Positions 35,701-49,174 of a stretch of DNA of 64,000 nt are shown here, one piece after another; positions within the stretch are counted from its first letter, which is position 1; every line of letters starts with the position of its first letter. Under the pieces are notes generated by a model. That model was given only the letters and a program-made list of their open reading frames with translations. It did not search any database and was not told the origin of the DNA. Made by a program: the position numbers and the translations under genes. Origin of the DNA: Phyto melanocephala (lineage: Eukaryota; Arthropoda; Insecta; Diptera; Rhinophoridae); assembly GCA_941918925.1 (NCBI GenBank), contig OW799234.1, positions 7,283,001 to 7,347,000 on the forward strand, given 5' to 3'.

Positions 35701-37408
35701 TGATTTACTTAAGTTGACTACGACGACAATGCATTTTGTAATGTAAACTTAACATATTTTTTTGTCTTATTTTTCTCATATACTTGTTTAAAGGCCTTTA
35801 ATCCTCCCTTTCCCCCAAAAAATAAAAAACAGCTTGATGCAGATAACTTTTAAAATAATTAAAATTTAAACAAAATAAAGAAAACTTTAAAAATTCTAAA
35901 ATTTTGGAAAATTTCTACAAATTTGCAAAAAAAAATCAAAAGTTGTGGAAATTTTTAATTTATTAAAAAATGTTTAAAAAAAAGCTAAAAAAAACTATGA
36001 CTACGAAATAAAACAATGGATTTTAAATAAATACATATTTACAATAACAAATATCCCGTTAAATTTTATAAAAATTAAAAATATAAAAGTGGAATCAAGC
36101 AAATTAATGTTTTTGACTTGCTAAATATAAAGAAAATTAAATAATGATGTTTCCAGCTCAAACATATAGATTGTAAAAAAATAGATGTTTCAATTGACTG
36201 TATTTAGAAAACCTGATTATGAATCTTATAAAAAAAAATTAAACATCTACTTCCAAACAATACCGTAATCTGTGTAATAAGAAAAAATAGAAGGTTTTAA
36301 ATTATAATTTTTTAATAAATTCTATAAATACAAAACTTTTCATAAATTTTACGTAAAAATTATTGCAACAGAAAATCAATAAGTGTAATGATTATATGGA
36401 ATATTGTTGATATTTCACTAATTTTAAAGAATTTTATATTTAAATTTGTGTGTTAAAATTTCTTTTTAGTTAAAAAAAGTTTCAGATACGAATATATTTT
36501 TCAATACCATTAAACATATTAAACAATTTGTCGTAATTTTTTAATGGTACTGTGCAAAACGAAAAGGACCTTTTCAACAAGAATTCGACACAATTATAAT
36601 TTTTTTATGAGCATTTAATTAAAACTACAAATAATTGGATGTTTTTGATCCATCACAGGGAAGGGGAGGAGGTATTTAGTCAGAGAACTACTTGAAAGGT
36701 CTTCTTTTAAAGTTGTCGAAAAACTTGATGACTTTGATGGAAATGATGATGAAAAGTACAACTTATTATTACATAATTGAGTACTCTTACTACTATAACT
36801 TTTGTGTTATTTCTTCTTTTTCTTCTTCTCACATGTTTTTTGTTTACATAAATAAGTGCAGTATGAGAGTTTTCTTTTAGTGTATGAGATGTATGTATGT
36901 TTGTATGAATGTGTATAAGTGTATGTCTGTTTATGAATAATGTGTGTATGTTTGTTTTTTATAAATGAATGTATGTATGTTGAGTGTTGTTAATTCACTC
37001 GACTTGCTCTTGCTTTTTGCTGTATAAATCTTATTCGTTTTTCTTGTTGTTTTAATGTATTGTTTTTATTTTTTTATGATTTATTTAAGTTAACTTAATC
37101 TAATTATGGTTAGGCCTTTAATATTTGTATTAATAAAATTACAAAAAGTGTTGTTTTTAAATCTCTTTTTTTTTGTTTTACGATAAAAACTAAAATTAGA
37201 TTAGATTATATAAAATAGACTTAAAATGTACAAACTATTTTTTTCACTTCATCCTAACCGGGCCTTAGCTGTCCAGTTAAGCATCTGCTACTACTAAAAC
37301 CGTATAGTAAGTGTAAGTATATAATTTATATAGTTGATGGCCGCCACACAACCATCAAACGACAAAATCATAAGAATTTTTAAAATAAAAATTAAAACAA
37401 AAAATCTC
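32735..37408. other. AT-rich region downstream of Ephrin
   Basis: 4.7 kb with abundant A/T runs and no convincing gene. The part nearest 37408 should hold the Ephrin 3' UTR. A small inverted repeat (aaaattaagggttcaaac and cggcttaaacccttaatttt) lies at about 35332-35395. Confidence 0.5.
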
Positions 37409-39400
37409 TTAAACCCAGTAGCAAAATTGAGTGGCTAACGTTAGTAGCAGCAAGATTAAGGATAAAGCTGTAGCCGTTGTCATCGAAGCAGCAGCTCTAT
37501 TATAGGTAAGTTCTTCATTCTTTACAACCTCGTTTGGATGCTTATCGTAGTGATGATGATCATTATCGTTGTTTTGCATGTTTTTCAAATTGGTATGATG
37601 CGTCGAGGGAACGTTATTAATGCGTATGCCAGTCTGCCCGTGATAGCCGTGACCGGGATATTGGTGAATGCCGGGTATACCACCCGCACCACCGCCACCG
37701 GCTATCATATTAATGCCATTGTGACCGGGTGTAAGTAAAATACCGGAGCCTCCATGAGTGCCTAGACCCAAACCATTATTACCACTCATACCAGGACCCA
37801 TATTGCCCATATTCATACCTCCACCTATGTTATTGCTTAGCACATTAATGCTGTTCGGCTGCAGGGGTATACGATTGAATTGATCTATGTTGGTATTAAT
37901 TGAGGTGGCCACATTTCCACTAGGACTATTCATTATGGGATTTAGTTGCAAACCATTACCATGGTTATTATTGAGACCAACACTACCAGTATTCATAACA
38001 CCATTCGGTAGCATGCCCGTGTTAATACCATTTATGCCTATTGTATTAATGTTGTTGCCATGATGAGGATGATTGGTTTGTTGCTGCTGATTATTTTGGT
38101 TGGTATGTAGTTGCGTTATATCTTCGCCACTATTACCAGCCGAATCTGTCGGCAGCGCACTGCCCACAGCGGTGGTAGAGGTTCCACCACTGCTACCGCC
38201 GGCTGTACTACCCGTCGTTGCTGTAGTGGTTTTATTCTTTTCCTCTGAGGCACAGCAGACTTTAAACACGACCTTCATGTTGTTGGTAGAACAGCGGCCG
38301 CCTATTCGTCGATAGAGGTCATCTTTCGAAGACGTTGAAATGAAATAATAATCATTCCCAGGAAGGAACTCCAAACCACCTGGTTGTGGTGTAAATGGCC
38401 GGAACGTTATGGTGAAAAACATCAATTTTTGTGGCTTATCACATATGGCAATAACACGCGGATCCGCATTCGTAATCCGGCACGTTTCGTACTCCACCTT
38501 CGAGACATTGTAGATGATATACTTTTCAGTTTCGTTGTCAAACGTGCCCGGCTCATAGACCGGACATATGATGTGCACCTGATCAAATTCAAATGCCAAA
38601 TTACCTTTATTCACATCAATTATATGATCGGTATTATCAATGCGAAATATGCTATTCGAAGTGTTCCAGTGCATGTAAAATGTTTTTGCACAGCTGGACA
38701 TGGTGGACAGCAAAATGGTTTCCAGACAGATAATGGTTAATAAAGTAAAAATTGATGTGGTTGTGCCAAAAGGTGGTAAAACACGTATACATTTACTATG
38801 CGATGACGGCGCTGAGGAGGTGGTGTTATGTGTTTTAGATAGAAGGGAGGTGGGTGAATTGGACGAGGAGGATGTGGTGGATTTTATAGAACCTTTACTA
38901 AAAAGTCTTTGCGTTGCTCTTACTGAAGTAAATGATGTAGGTGATGTTGAAGATACAATAATACTTTTTATAAAACGATACCACATGTTTAAGGGTTTCG
39001 TAAATGTTACTAATATAATTAGGCTTAAATAACTATTAATGATGCTGCCGCCTTCATCGTTTGCAACATGACGTTTTCTACGTTCCTTGTGAATTTTGCT
39101 GTTATTATAATAATATTTACGCTTATTTTTAGGATAAATTGCATGTAAATGTAAACATGTTGTGTTTGTATTCAATATTATTGGTTGTGAACTTGGTTGT
39201 TGTTGTTGCAATGAATTTGTTGTTAAACTCGATTTTGCAAAAGTTTTACAATTAGCTGCACTAAAATTACATGAAGAATGCTTTGTTGAGGACGACAACC
39301 ACGACGACAATGAAGATGATGACGATGTCGCTGCTGCTCTTCTAGCAGTTGCTGACAATGATAAAGTTGTTGATGGCAATGTTAGAGTTGCTGAAGACAT
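37409..39400 (-). CDS. Ephrin: Ephrin, fly-type with long N-terminal extension
   Basis: Cell-surface ligand of Eph receptor tyrosine kinases, acting in axon guidance and boundary formation. The 663-codon frame is uninterrupted; ATG 39400 is the first Met after an in-frame stop. Residues 1-212 are a Ser/Thr/Asn-rich extension. Residues 213-235 are hydrophobic (IFTLLTIICLETILLS), a signal sequence or anchor. Residues 237-384 form the ephrin receptor-binding domain: CAKTFYMHWN, FEFDQVHIICPVYEPGTFD, CRITN, FRPFTPQPGGLEFLPGNDYY and a CST...VCC end carrying the paired cysteines. Residues 385-635 are a Thr/Gly/Asn/His-rich linker. The last 20 residues are hydrophobic (LSLILLLLTLA), as for a GPI signal or anchor. 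Drosophila Ephrin is known for an unusual N-terminal extension, which fits. Overlapping plus-strand frames are shadows. Confidence 0.95.
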   Translation of the reverse strand: MSSATLTLPSTTLSLSATARRAAATSSSSSLSSWLSSSTKHSSCNFSAANCKTFAKSSLTTNSLQQQQPSSQPIILNTNTTCLHLHAIYPKNKRKYYYNNSKIHKERRKRHVANDEGGSIINSYLSLIILVTFTKPLNMWYRFIKSIIVSSTSPTSFTSVRATQRLFSKGSIKSTTSSSSNSPTSLLSKTHNTTSSAPSSHSKCIRVLPPFGTTTSIFTLLTIICLETILLSTMSSCAKTFYMHWNTSNSIFRIDNTDHIIDVNKGNLAFEFDQVHIICPVYEPGTFDNETEKYIIYNVSKVEYETCRITNADPRVIAICDKPQKLMFFTITFRPFTPQPGGLEFLPGNDYYFISTSSKDDLYRRIGGRCSTNNMKVVFKVCCASEEKNKTTTATTGSTAGGSSGGTSTTAVGSALPTDSAGNSGEDITQLHTNQNNQQQQTNHPHHGNNINTIGINGINTGMLPNGVMNTGSVGLNNNHGNGLQLNPIMNSPSGNVATSINTNIDQFNRIPLQPNSINVLSNNIGGGMNMGNMGPGMSGNNGLGLGTHGGSGILLTPGHNGINMIAGGGGAGGIPGIHQYPGHGYHGQTGIRINNVPSTHHTNLKNMQNNDNDHHHYDKHPNEVVKNEELTYNRAAASMTTATALSLILLLLTLATQFCYWV

Positions 39401-40517
39401 ATTGGGTGCTCTTATTCTTTTTTATTTTCTAGGTGGTTGTTTAATGGTTACTAATCTTAAAGACATTAACACACATCTCCTTTAGGCTTTCTTAAGTCAT
39501 GGCTTTAATTTTTTCTTTACAATTATATTTTTCAATACATTAAATTCTAAACTTTTTTATTGCTAATTTTATATAAAAATTATCATTTTTTAAATGGTTT
39601 ATTTTTTATGCATTTGTTCTTTTAAAATACAATTAAAAAAATTACACTCCTCTATAGACAATTGTATGATTGGAAAAAGTTTTTTAGGAAATTTTGTTAT
39701 ACACAAAAAATATTTTCCATCACAAAACGAAACAAAAAAAAAACTCAGATTTAATACACATTCAATTTAACACCAATCCTGTTTTTGATATCTAATTTTT
39801 TTATATTCTGTTTAATAATGAATCTTTTGTTAAATTTTATTAAATTCACGATTTAATTTACTAATATTTCAGATTCTTTATAACTATTTTATTTAAGAAA
39901 GCCATTTTTCACCGTCGACACTTTTTTCAATTCTTTCTTTCCTTCATCGTTCTCTCTTTGTCTTTCTGATTTACTATTTATTTTCGTTTCGTTGCCCATC
40001 TTGGTTGTCCATCAATAAGAAAGAAACAGTGCTACCAAGTTAAAACAGCAATATTAAACTCGTTTCACTAAAACCTTGCCACAAGGAAAAGCAATTGTAA
40101 AATGCAAAAATATGACTTGGCAACATTGAATAGAAATAAATATACGATTGATATGGCAATAATAATTTATTTTTGAATTTAAACTATTTCCTCGTTTGTT
40201 GTTAGTAAAGAGGCAATTTCCTTTGCAATATACAATTGTTTAATAAAAAATTTTTTTTTTTAACTTAAACTAAAATCAAAAAGAGTTTTTTGAACAACAA
40301 AACAAAGAAAAAAAGTTTTAAACGTAAGAATTGCTTTTTTATGATTTTCTTCTTTTTCCAATCTTATTAACTTTTGTGAAAACAGCCTTATAATTTTTTG
40401 CTAGTATTTTTTTGCTGTCACTCTTGTTATACCCTTTACAGAGGGTGTAAGGAATATATAGTTTTGTCATTTCGTGTTAAATTTCTACAATATTTATTTC
40501 CGAGTGAATAAAGTATA
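39401..40517. other. Upstream region of Ephrin
   Basis: Should contain the 5' UTR and promoter of Ephrin. The minus strand at about 39905-40010 carries GA-rich sequence (gacaaagagagaacgatgaa) of the kind found in fly promoters or 5' UTRs. No TATA or initiator can be fixed. The end (40430-40517) holds a DR scrap, tatacccttta...gtgaataaagtatat. Confidence 0.4.
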
Positions 40518-41031
40518 TAAAGGGTGTTTTTTATAAAGGTATAGAATTTTTTAAATTGACATAAAAATTTACTTTACTCGTAAGATAATCTTTTGGCATT
40601 ATAATATTTATTTGACTTCTGGCATATGACTGCCACGGCTGGCACGGACGTAGCCTAATCTGGAGGTCCAATTTTCAATATATTTTTTTAACATTTGTGG
40701 CCGTATATCGGCAACAACGCGACGAATGTTATTGTCTAAGTGATCAATCGTTTCGGGCTTATCGGCGTAAACTAGTGACATCACCAATTCACAAAGCCCA
40801 AAACGTGAAACTATGCGGTTACCAAACTTTACCTGTAATAAGTCTATTATGACCCACTCCGGTTCTAAAGAACCAACAGCCCATAAATCATAACCAATAG
40901 TCAGTTTTTCTAGACAAAACGGTGTCTTAACATGCACTTGAGAATTATCATCACTCCAAATATGGGAGTTTTGACAAAATGGTTTCCAGTTAAAAAAGTG
41001 TTGCCAACTAAAAATTTTATACCTCTAATAA
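40518..41031 (-). mobile_element. Internally deleted mariner with C-terminal coding part
   Basis: The minus frame 40608-40937 ends with a well-kept mariner C-terminus (SLVYADKPETIDHLDNNIR, ENWTSRLGYVRASRGSHMPE). It is fused upstream to decayed SRFG-region sequence. The ends are mirrored: ataaaggtatagaatttttt at 40535 and aaaaattttatacctctaat at about 41010, probably the mariner terminal repeats. Confidence 0.85.
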
Positions 41032-42240
41032 ACAAGACTGATTCTGTTTTCCCTTATCTTTAACACAAAAATCAAAAATTTTCAGACCAAAGGTAATTTG
41101 TAGGCACGCATATGACGTTGAAATGTTGGAATGTTGGAATTTTTTTTCTACCATTAATATGGCGTATAACATAATATCTACTATAAGTTACTATTTGGGT
41201 TTTATACCTATGTACATAATAGTGAAGGGTATTACAGATTCTGCACAACCTAATTTTAAATTGTTGTTGGCTTAAAGTTGTTTTTTTAGTAATAAATACA
41301 CACATATAATATGTATAAATAATAAGTATGTTAAAATTTTTGATCTATTGAAATGTTATAAATACGTACATGTTTTTAATTAAAACTATAAAATGCTTAA
41401 TAAAAATGTGTTTTATGTAAAGCTCTTTCATAATATTGAATATGATGTCATAAGTTAGAACGCTGTATTCGGTATATGCAAAATAAAAAGCTTAAAATCA
41501 AAACCTTGATTTTTTTTGAATAACAAGTTGATATAAAATATTTAAGAAACAAAAATTTTAATTGTATTAAATCCCAATTGTATTTTCGCAATATGTTTAA
41601 TATTTTAAACTAATATTAAAGCTGTTTTACAGACTTAGTTAATAAACTGAAATTTTTTATTAAAATAATAAAAAAATTACAATTCTTAACCCCGTATTGA
41701 ATTCTGTATTGTCTTAACAATTTGTATTAAAAAATTTTAACAAAGATTAAAAAAAAACAACAAAACATTTTAGATAAAAATTTATTATATTTACAGATAT
41801 TTTTTATTTTTAAAGCAAAACAAATACTACAAAAATTATTTTTTGTTTCTGCCAAAAAATTTCATTTTCCATCCCTGTATGAATCTAAACATATAAAATG
41901 AAATTGTATTGTTATACAAAATGTTTGAATGGAAATTACCAACAACAAGCATACAATACTGTTAACACATACAAAAATAGTACCAACAGTATGATATACA
42001 ACTAGGGATGTGAATTAAGTTAATATATTAATTTGAGAATATATTTTTAGTAAATATTTCTATTATCTTTTAATAAACTATTAACTATTTAAATGTATGT
42101 CAGCATTTAAATTCTATAATCTATGCTTATATTAAGATAGTTAAAAAACTGTGTCTGTATATGAAATATCTTTGAAAAATTTTAATGTCATTGTATATAG
42201 TCAAGGATCAAGGATATAGAATATAAAACACCACTTTTTA
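41032..42240. other. AT-rich intergenic DNA
   Basis: Nothing recognised apart from A/T runs. Confidence 0.55.
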
Positions 42241-42541
42241 GAGTTTTTGTCTTTATATCTGTCTTCCTGAACTTGAATGTGTCAAAAACTACTGGATGGA
42301 TTTTGATAAATATTGATATGATATGTGGGTTGACGAGATAATATCTTATTTCTAAAATATCAAATTAAATTTAATTTGAAATGGTATATATAAGGATATG
42401 ACAAAAGGAGGAATATGAAATAAATTTTACTAACTAAAGTTTTAATTTGCACTAACAAGTGTGTATATCAGAATTTATAATAAACAAACAATACAAAAAT
42501 ATTAAAGGGGACTGAAATGCGGACCGGGTTCAACTAGTCAT
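42240..42541 (+). repeat. Dispersed insect repeat fragment
   Basis: tcaaaaactactggatggat followed by tcttatttctaaaatat, gacaaaaggaggaatatg and a terminal ggaccgggttcaactagt. Similar text occurs at about 27800-28015. This is the usual style of conserved insect transposon tails; class not determined. Confidence 0.45.
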
Positions 42542-45500
42542 AAAATAATGACTGATTTTTTTGTAAGTAACATATATACATATGTATGTATATATGTAAC
42601 ATTTTAAAAAGGACAGTAGTTAAAGTCTAATTAAATATAATTACCAAGAAAGAAAAACAATACACGTCTCAGATTTATTAAAATTATTTAACAAGCATGT
42701 GATTTATTGTACATGTGTACATACATACGTATACAAACTGCAAATTAAAATGGACTTTTTAAACAACTGGAAATATACAAATTATTTAAAACATAAAAAA
42801 ATTCTTAGTATTTACAGTTATAAAGGTGTAAACGATAACAGTTAAGAAAAATTCCCCTTTTTGTTTTTAATACATATATTTTAAATATGCTAATGATTAT
42901 TAGTAAAAATATTTAGAGCTGCTGAATCATACGCATGAGCGTAAATAACAAATATTAAACCAGTTTTTTGCAACTTGTTAAAACAGCTTTGCTAGGTATT
43001 TCCCCATAAGTTTTTTATTAACAACAACTGCAGTTTTAATAAAAAATTACATTTTATGTGAACTAAAAAACATAAGCCGGTGTGATTAAAGTTCAAACTT
43101 GAGTTTTAATGCAACACGCACTTTAGAATACAAGTTAATGACAACTTAAATTGTCAAAAAAGAAATCAAAAAAATCTTGACATTGAAATTTGTTTAAAGA
43201 AAACGTTCATTTAAAATAAATGAAATTTATAAATGGATTTTGTTATTGTATTTTTTTTTTTTAATTTTAAAGGTCATGCATTAGAAATATTAATAAAGAT
43301 GCAATAAATTTATAGTGTATGTACATTGTACATATATAGATTAATTCAATCATTGATCTACAATTTAACAAAGCAGATGTAAACAGTAAAACAACAAAAA
43401 AATAATTTTTTTAATTTTTTTTATTTTAGCATTGTAATAACTAATCTTTACATTTAGATATGTTTGTATGTGCATATGTATGTTTTTATTTATTTTCAAT
43501 ATTATTATAAAATAAATTAAGCTTTTAAAAACAGTTTTTTTTTTATTTATTCAAAATCAAGTGAAATCCTAACTTTATAAATTTTTTATTGTGTTGTATT
43601 TTTTTTAAATTATTTTTTTATATTTATTTATGTTTTATACACGGACTAATAAAAAACATCATTGTTAAAAATTTTGTGTAAAAAATCTTCAATTAATAAA
43701 AGTGTCATTTCTCAATGCTAAATTAAAATGTAAGCCTGACATGCAATCGATGCCTGGCCTGCTTACTATATTAATCTTGCTTCTATTGAAATTTATTTGT
43801 AAATAAAGAAAAAAAAAAACAAAATTTTCATAATTGAAAATAATAGTTATTAAAATAATAATAGTCTTTTAAATATGAGTAACAATTCAAGATTTAGACT
43901 AAAATATTTTTTGTTAAAACAAATTAATAATTCTTATTGAACACTTTAGAAAACCACTTAGTACAAAGAAGTGTTATTGCAATTGCTCTATTTATTTATT
44001 TTTATTTACAGTTACGACATTGCACAGTTATACGTAAATAGAGATAAAAAGGTGATGCCAAATTTATAACAAAATGGTTTTAGTGAAAGTTTCAAAGGTA
44101 ACTGAGATACTTATAAACAGTGATTTAAAAAAAAATCAATATAAAATTACAACAAAAATTTTTATACATTATTTTATTAAATTTTGCTTTTACACTTTTA
44201 ATCAAACAATTTTAAATTGTATGTATAAAACAACTTCTGAATTTTATGCTTATTATTCTGCTATCTATACATTGTAATAATAATTTAAATCTCATTCTAA
44301 AACGTGTTGTAGATACATGTATGTAGTTGGCTATAGTTTATTTCGGTTTTTATTTCAATTTCAGTTTTCAGTATCAAAGGAAATTCTTCGTGTTAACCGC
44401 ATTCAAGGTTAACAACACTTGACCACGCTGTTTTTTTTTAGAATTTCATGTTTTATTTTACTTTATTATTTTTTCAAACAATTACAGTAAATAAATAATA
44501 ACAATATTAATATTTACATGGCATACAATAAAACAAAAATACAAATATTTAAAAACTAATGTATTAATACAAATAGGAAAATAATAACAGAAAAAAATAT
44601 TTAAACGGGTTTAAGTGTAACAAATAAAAAAATCACTACTACAATTGGTTTAGTTAATAGTTTTAACTTAGTTATTTAAAGTAAATTTGCATATAATTTG
44701 CTTATAGTTAACACTACTTTACTTTAAATACTTCAATGCAAGATTAATAAATTACAAAAACAACCGGTTTTTTTGCTAAGCTTTGACCAGTCAATTAGTT
44801 CTAACAGAAGTTAAATGATTTTTATTTTTTCAATAAATAATTTATGTAAATTAATTTTAAAATGTTTAAAATTGTTTAGAAAAATTTGTCAACTTGGCAA
44901 CATAACAATGTGAAACAGGTGTTATTGTAAGCATTCGATAGAAATATTATTACATTCATTATTACATCATGGTATTTGTTTTTTATTATATAAAATTAAT
45001 GTATTAAAAGGTAATGTAATTAAGTTTATGAATTTCCTTTTATTGCTGGATAAAATTGTGTTTTTTTAAACATGTTGTATTAATATGTATTTAATACCTT
45101 ATAGCGTTTATTAAATATTGTAATGAAATGTAGTTTTCATATTCTAGAAAGTGAAATAAGAAAGAAACTGTTGTCGTAGAAAAATTAAAAATATGCTGTA
45201 TATTTAATGGCTTGTTAACTTTGCCTTCCCTTCCGTGTTTAGAAGCACGTGGAAAAATTTAACTTATTTATTAAGATTTTTGTAAGCTAACTTTTAGAAA
45301 TAAATGAAGAATGAATTGTTTTTTTTTTTTTTTTGGTAAATATAAAATCTAGCGAAAGTCTTTTTAAAAAATCTGCAATATTTCATATAAAATTTATCTA
45401 GCGAAAATCTTTTTAAATAAAATTAAAAAAAAAAATATCTTTCATATAAAATTTATGGACAAACCAATTAACTCAATATGATTTTAATATATTTACATAT

Positions 45501-46319
45501 AGAGAAGACTAATTGTAGACTGTGATTAAAAAAATTTTTTTCATGGCGAAATAATGAAAATTAATATATTAATAAAAAAATTTAAAAACAATTTTTTTCG
45601 CAAACAGTGTATTTTTTATAATTAAAATACTTTTCTGTCACATAAAACACTAAGGATATTATAAAAAAGGCATGTTAAAAGCCAAGAACAATTCAAAACC
45701 TAAAGCATAAGATAATTCGTCACATTAACGACATTGAACCTCAATTATGTCTCAGTCTCTTTGAAAATATAGACCACCGAGGCTGTGCCGAGTATTTGGC
45801 CAATTTTTTATTTCACACATAATTGTTATACATTCTTTTATCATAAGAAAAAATAAAAAAATAGTTCTCTAACAACTTTTTGATTTATTTACAATTGTGC
45901 GTTTTGCTTGAACCAATCTGTATTTATATTAGTTATAATTTATTATGATTAGAAGGCAGTTTTTTATATGGTTTAAAAACGAAGTGATTTAAAAAATGCT
46001 AATTCTTAAAATGTTCATTAATCAAACATATATTTAATACTTATCGATACAAATAAAACACTCAACAGTGTAAAAAAAAAAAAAAAAGTAAAAATGAAAG
46101 CATAAAATGTTATAAAACTGCTGATTTTATAAAGAGTTTGTCACGGTTTGCTTATCCTTATAAATGTGACTTGATTTTTAATTGGTGTTTTTGTGTGTAA
46201 AAAAAAAAAGAATCGCGACATGTGGCAATATTAAAATTGCTCAGTAAGGTTTGCCATTTTACTAAACCAAACGAAAAACGCTTGTAAATAATTAAATTTT
46301 ATTATCAGAATTCATGCTG
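42542..46319. other. AT-rich intergenic DNA
   Basis: 3.8 kb without a supportable gene. The 67-codon frame at 44074-44277 has no domain. A DR-like scrap ggctgtgccgagtatttgg lies at about 45780. Confidence 0.5.
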
Positions 46320-46389
46320 TGTGAGAAATGTGCTTCGTAAATTACAGGCTTTTCAAGGCCGTGTGACAAAATTTCGCACCAATTATACG

Positions 46390-46860
46390 AGGCAAATCAA
46401 GAGCTGTCAATATATGTATGTACCTACCTTAAAAAGATGCAACGTTTGGTGCGGTTTGTAGGTCGGTGATAATATTGGACCATACTTCTACAAGAATGAA
46501 CGGAGCAGGTACAGAAATGACTGCATTTTTTGCCCGAAATGGAAGAATTCAAATTGATTGACATGTAGTTTTACCAAAACGGTGCCACACAGAACGCAAT
46601 ACCTTGAACCTATTGGCGGGAGAGTTTGGTGAGCTATTATGTTCACGTTTTGGAGCTGTTCCCACAAGAGTCAGTCACAATTCCAGCCCTGGAAGACAAC
46701 ATTACAACTGGAAAAATACCGGTCGAAATATTGATAAAGGTATTTTAAATTTAGAGCTTACATACATATGTATGTATATACCGTCTAAGGTAGGCGCGGG
46801 CACATTTAATAAAAAAAAATTTAAAAGTAAATACTAGGCATTTATAAATCGTTCCAAATT
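46390..46860 (+). mobile_element. Mariner transposase relic
   Basis: Plus strand. About 46440-46620 gives N-VWCGL, GPYFYKNE, RYRND and FYQNGA in shifting frames. The frame from 46604 gives LLAGEFGELLCSRFGAVPTR, the region before the final catalytic residue. It shares the tgtagttttac-aaaacggt spelling with the relic at 4120-4720. Confidence 0.7.
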
Positions 46861-46869
46861 TTCTGCTTT

Positions 46870-47886
46870 TTTTTAGTTTTTAATTTAAACAATAAAAAAA
46901 TTCACCCGGTATAACCTTGTTTCTGTTGAATTCTTTATCGTAAGCTTTCTCTTATTTTTAATAAAAAGTAGCCAGACTGTTTTATATTTGCTTAAGCATT
47001 TTTTAGTAATTTAATCATTTATTTAAATTTTAACTTCTACTGTAGACACATATATTTTAGCACATAGTTTTTATTAATTTACTAGCAATTTTTCAATGTG
47101 GGCAGGCTAAGAATATTTAAAATTCCTCAACTACTTCAAATAAAAAATTTAAAAAAAACTACTAGTGTGAATAATAAGCGGTTCGAACAACAAACAGGTA
47201 TTAAAATATTGTAAGAAAATTTACAAAAAAACACATTATTGTCTCGTTCCTTTTAAATTAATAATTTTTAGTAAAATCATAACAATATTTGTTACCTTAC
47301 TTGTTACTTACTTAGCTAGAAAATATGTCATAGCATACATACATAGGTATTGACATATTTAAAGATTTTTAAAATTTTTACATAAAACTAAAATCAAAAT
47401 AAATAAACAAATATTTATTATTATTATTTTCTTTTTTAACAAGATAATGGCATGAACAAGAGAAAACACTTAACAAATACTTATTTTATTGTTTGCCGTT
47501 TGCCATGAACTTAAACTATAAATAGCCAGAGATGGAAAGTCGTACTTGTGTTTTTCATAGATATGGCACTGAGCGACCTAGTAGGCTTTATTAAAAGAAC
47601 TAACTGGTTCTATAAACACCATAAATTCCCACAATTGTGGTGATGCGGTGCTTGAACCTTTTATTAAGCGTTTCTAAATGTGAGTGAATTCGCTTTTACG
47701 AGCAACCCTCTATATGTATGTATGTATGTATGTAGTTTCTTTAACTTTATGTTCGCTTATAACTTTAAAATGTGGGTATTTGTTTAAGCTTCTATTTTGA
47801 ATTATTTGTACAATATAAATTTATTCAAATTATTGGCCATTTTAAAGCCCTTATAACACTTGCTGTTTTCTCTCTTTTTTATTTAA
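46870..47886. other. AT-rich intergenic DNA
   Basis: Only a (TATG)n run at about 47714-47732 is noted. Confidence 0.5.
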
Positions 47887-48661
47887 AACAAGTAAAAGCG
47901 CTATATTCGGCCGTGCCGAATCTTATATACCCTTCACAACGTGTAGTCATGCAATAACAGTAAATTCACGTATGTATGTTAAAAAAAACAAAAAAAAAAT
48001 AAAAAATAAAAAAAAAAATTAAAAAAAAAAAATTTAAAAAAAAAATTAAAAAAAAAAAAAATTATTATATACATATATAATATATATAAAACAAAAAAAA
48101 ATAAAAAAAAAATTAAAAAAAAAAAAATAAAAAAAAATAATAATAAAAATATATATAATATATTAAATAAAAAATAAAAAAAAAAAAATAAAAAAAAAAT
48201 TAAAAAAAAAAATTTTAAAAAAATTTAAAAAAAAATTTTTTTGCCTCAGCTGGGATTCGATGCCACGTTTTCTCTAACCAGTATACACGTTTGTATGTAT
48301 GTATGTTGTTGTTGTAATGTTGTTTTTATGAAAAGAAAATCGAGGTGGTCGTGGGTTTTTGCTCATATCTCAGTTGTTTATGTACCGATGTTTCTGATTT
48401 TCAATACCGATCTACTCCCGAATATTTCTGATATTTTAATACCTTACCCGGGTCCAACCTATGTCGGGGGGCTTCAAAAAGTTGATTTCAACATACACAC
48501 GGACAGACGGTCAGACGGACAGACGGTCAGGGCTTAATCGACTCCTCTATTCATAAGCTTTCAGAAAATATATACTTTATGGGGTCGGAAATGAAAATTG
48601 TAGAAATTTCACACGGAATGACAAACCTATATATACCCTTTTTCACTGTGTGAAGGGTATA
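47887..48661 (+). repeat. Dispersed repeat DR, form 2, copy F
   Basis: From aacaagtaaaagcgctatat to cactgtgtgaagggtata. The poly(A) module at about 47980-48237 precedes cctcagctgggattcgatgc, as in copies B to D. Confidence 0.85.
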
Positions 48662-49174
48662 AAAAGGGCAAGTATGTTATAGGAAATTTAAATAAGAGCA
48701 AAGAGTTCAGCAAAGAGTTAAGAAAAAAACTCAAAACGTCAAAGTTTTATGCATTTTATCGATAAAAAAGCGCAACAGTTTTAGCTTTAAATTGACATTT
48801 CATGCTTAAAACGATACAGTACTGCGAATCATCGAATAAACCCGAAATTAACTGTTTTGAAGAGAGAGAGCGTCCTGCAAGGTCTGCACCAAGGCGAATT
48901 CATACAGGTGAAATTATCAGCCCAGCTGATGAGGAAACTTTTTTTTTTCGCCTTGATTTCATTTATTAACGCAGGGATAGGAAATGTGATTTTGGTTTCG
49001 GTATTAAACAATTAACTTGATTGTACTTTTTTGATAATAAATGTGGTTAATTTATGTATATTTGTTGCTTTTGCCTTTTTTACCGCCAGAAAAAATTTGT
49101 AGCTACGCCAATGCTAACCGCATATCGTCGTTCGTAAATTATTGTGTTCTATAAGACATAAAGCCTATACATAT
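48662..49174 (+). repeat. Duplicated 0.5-kb segment, first copy
   Basis: Nearly identical to 49921-50430 (aaaagggcaagtatgttata, cagtactgcgaatcatcgaa, taacgcagggataggaaatg, ctacgccaatgctaacc). Differences are few substitutions and one 2-bp indel in the gaga run. It contains the short CAAGGC element at 48890-48955. Function of the segment unknown. Confidence 0.9.
48890..48955. mobile_element. Short CAAGGC...GCCTTG element (66 bp)
   Basis: CAAGGCGAATTCATACAGGT at the left and ttttttcGCCTTG at the right, with cccagctgatgagg in the middle. Looks like a deletion derivative of the family at 486 and 2029. Duplicated at 50147-50212 as part of the larger segment. Confidence 0.6.
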
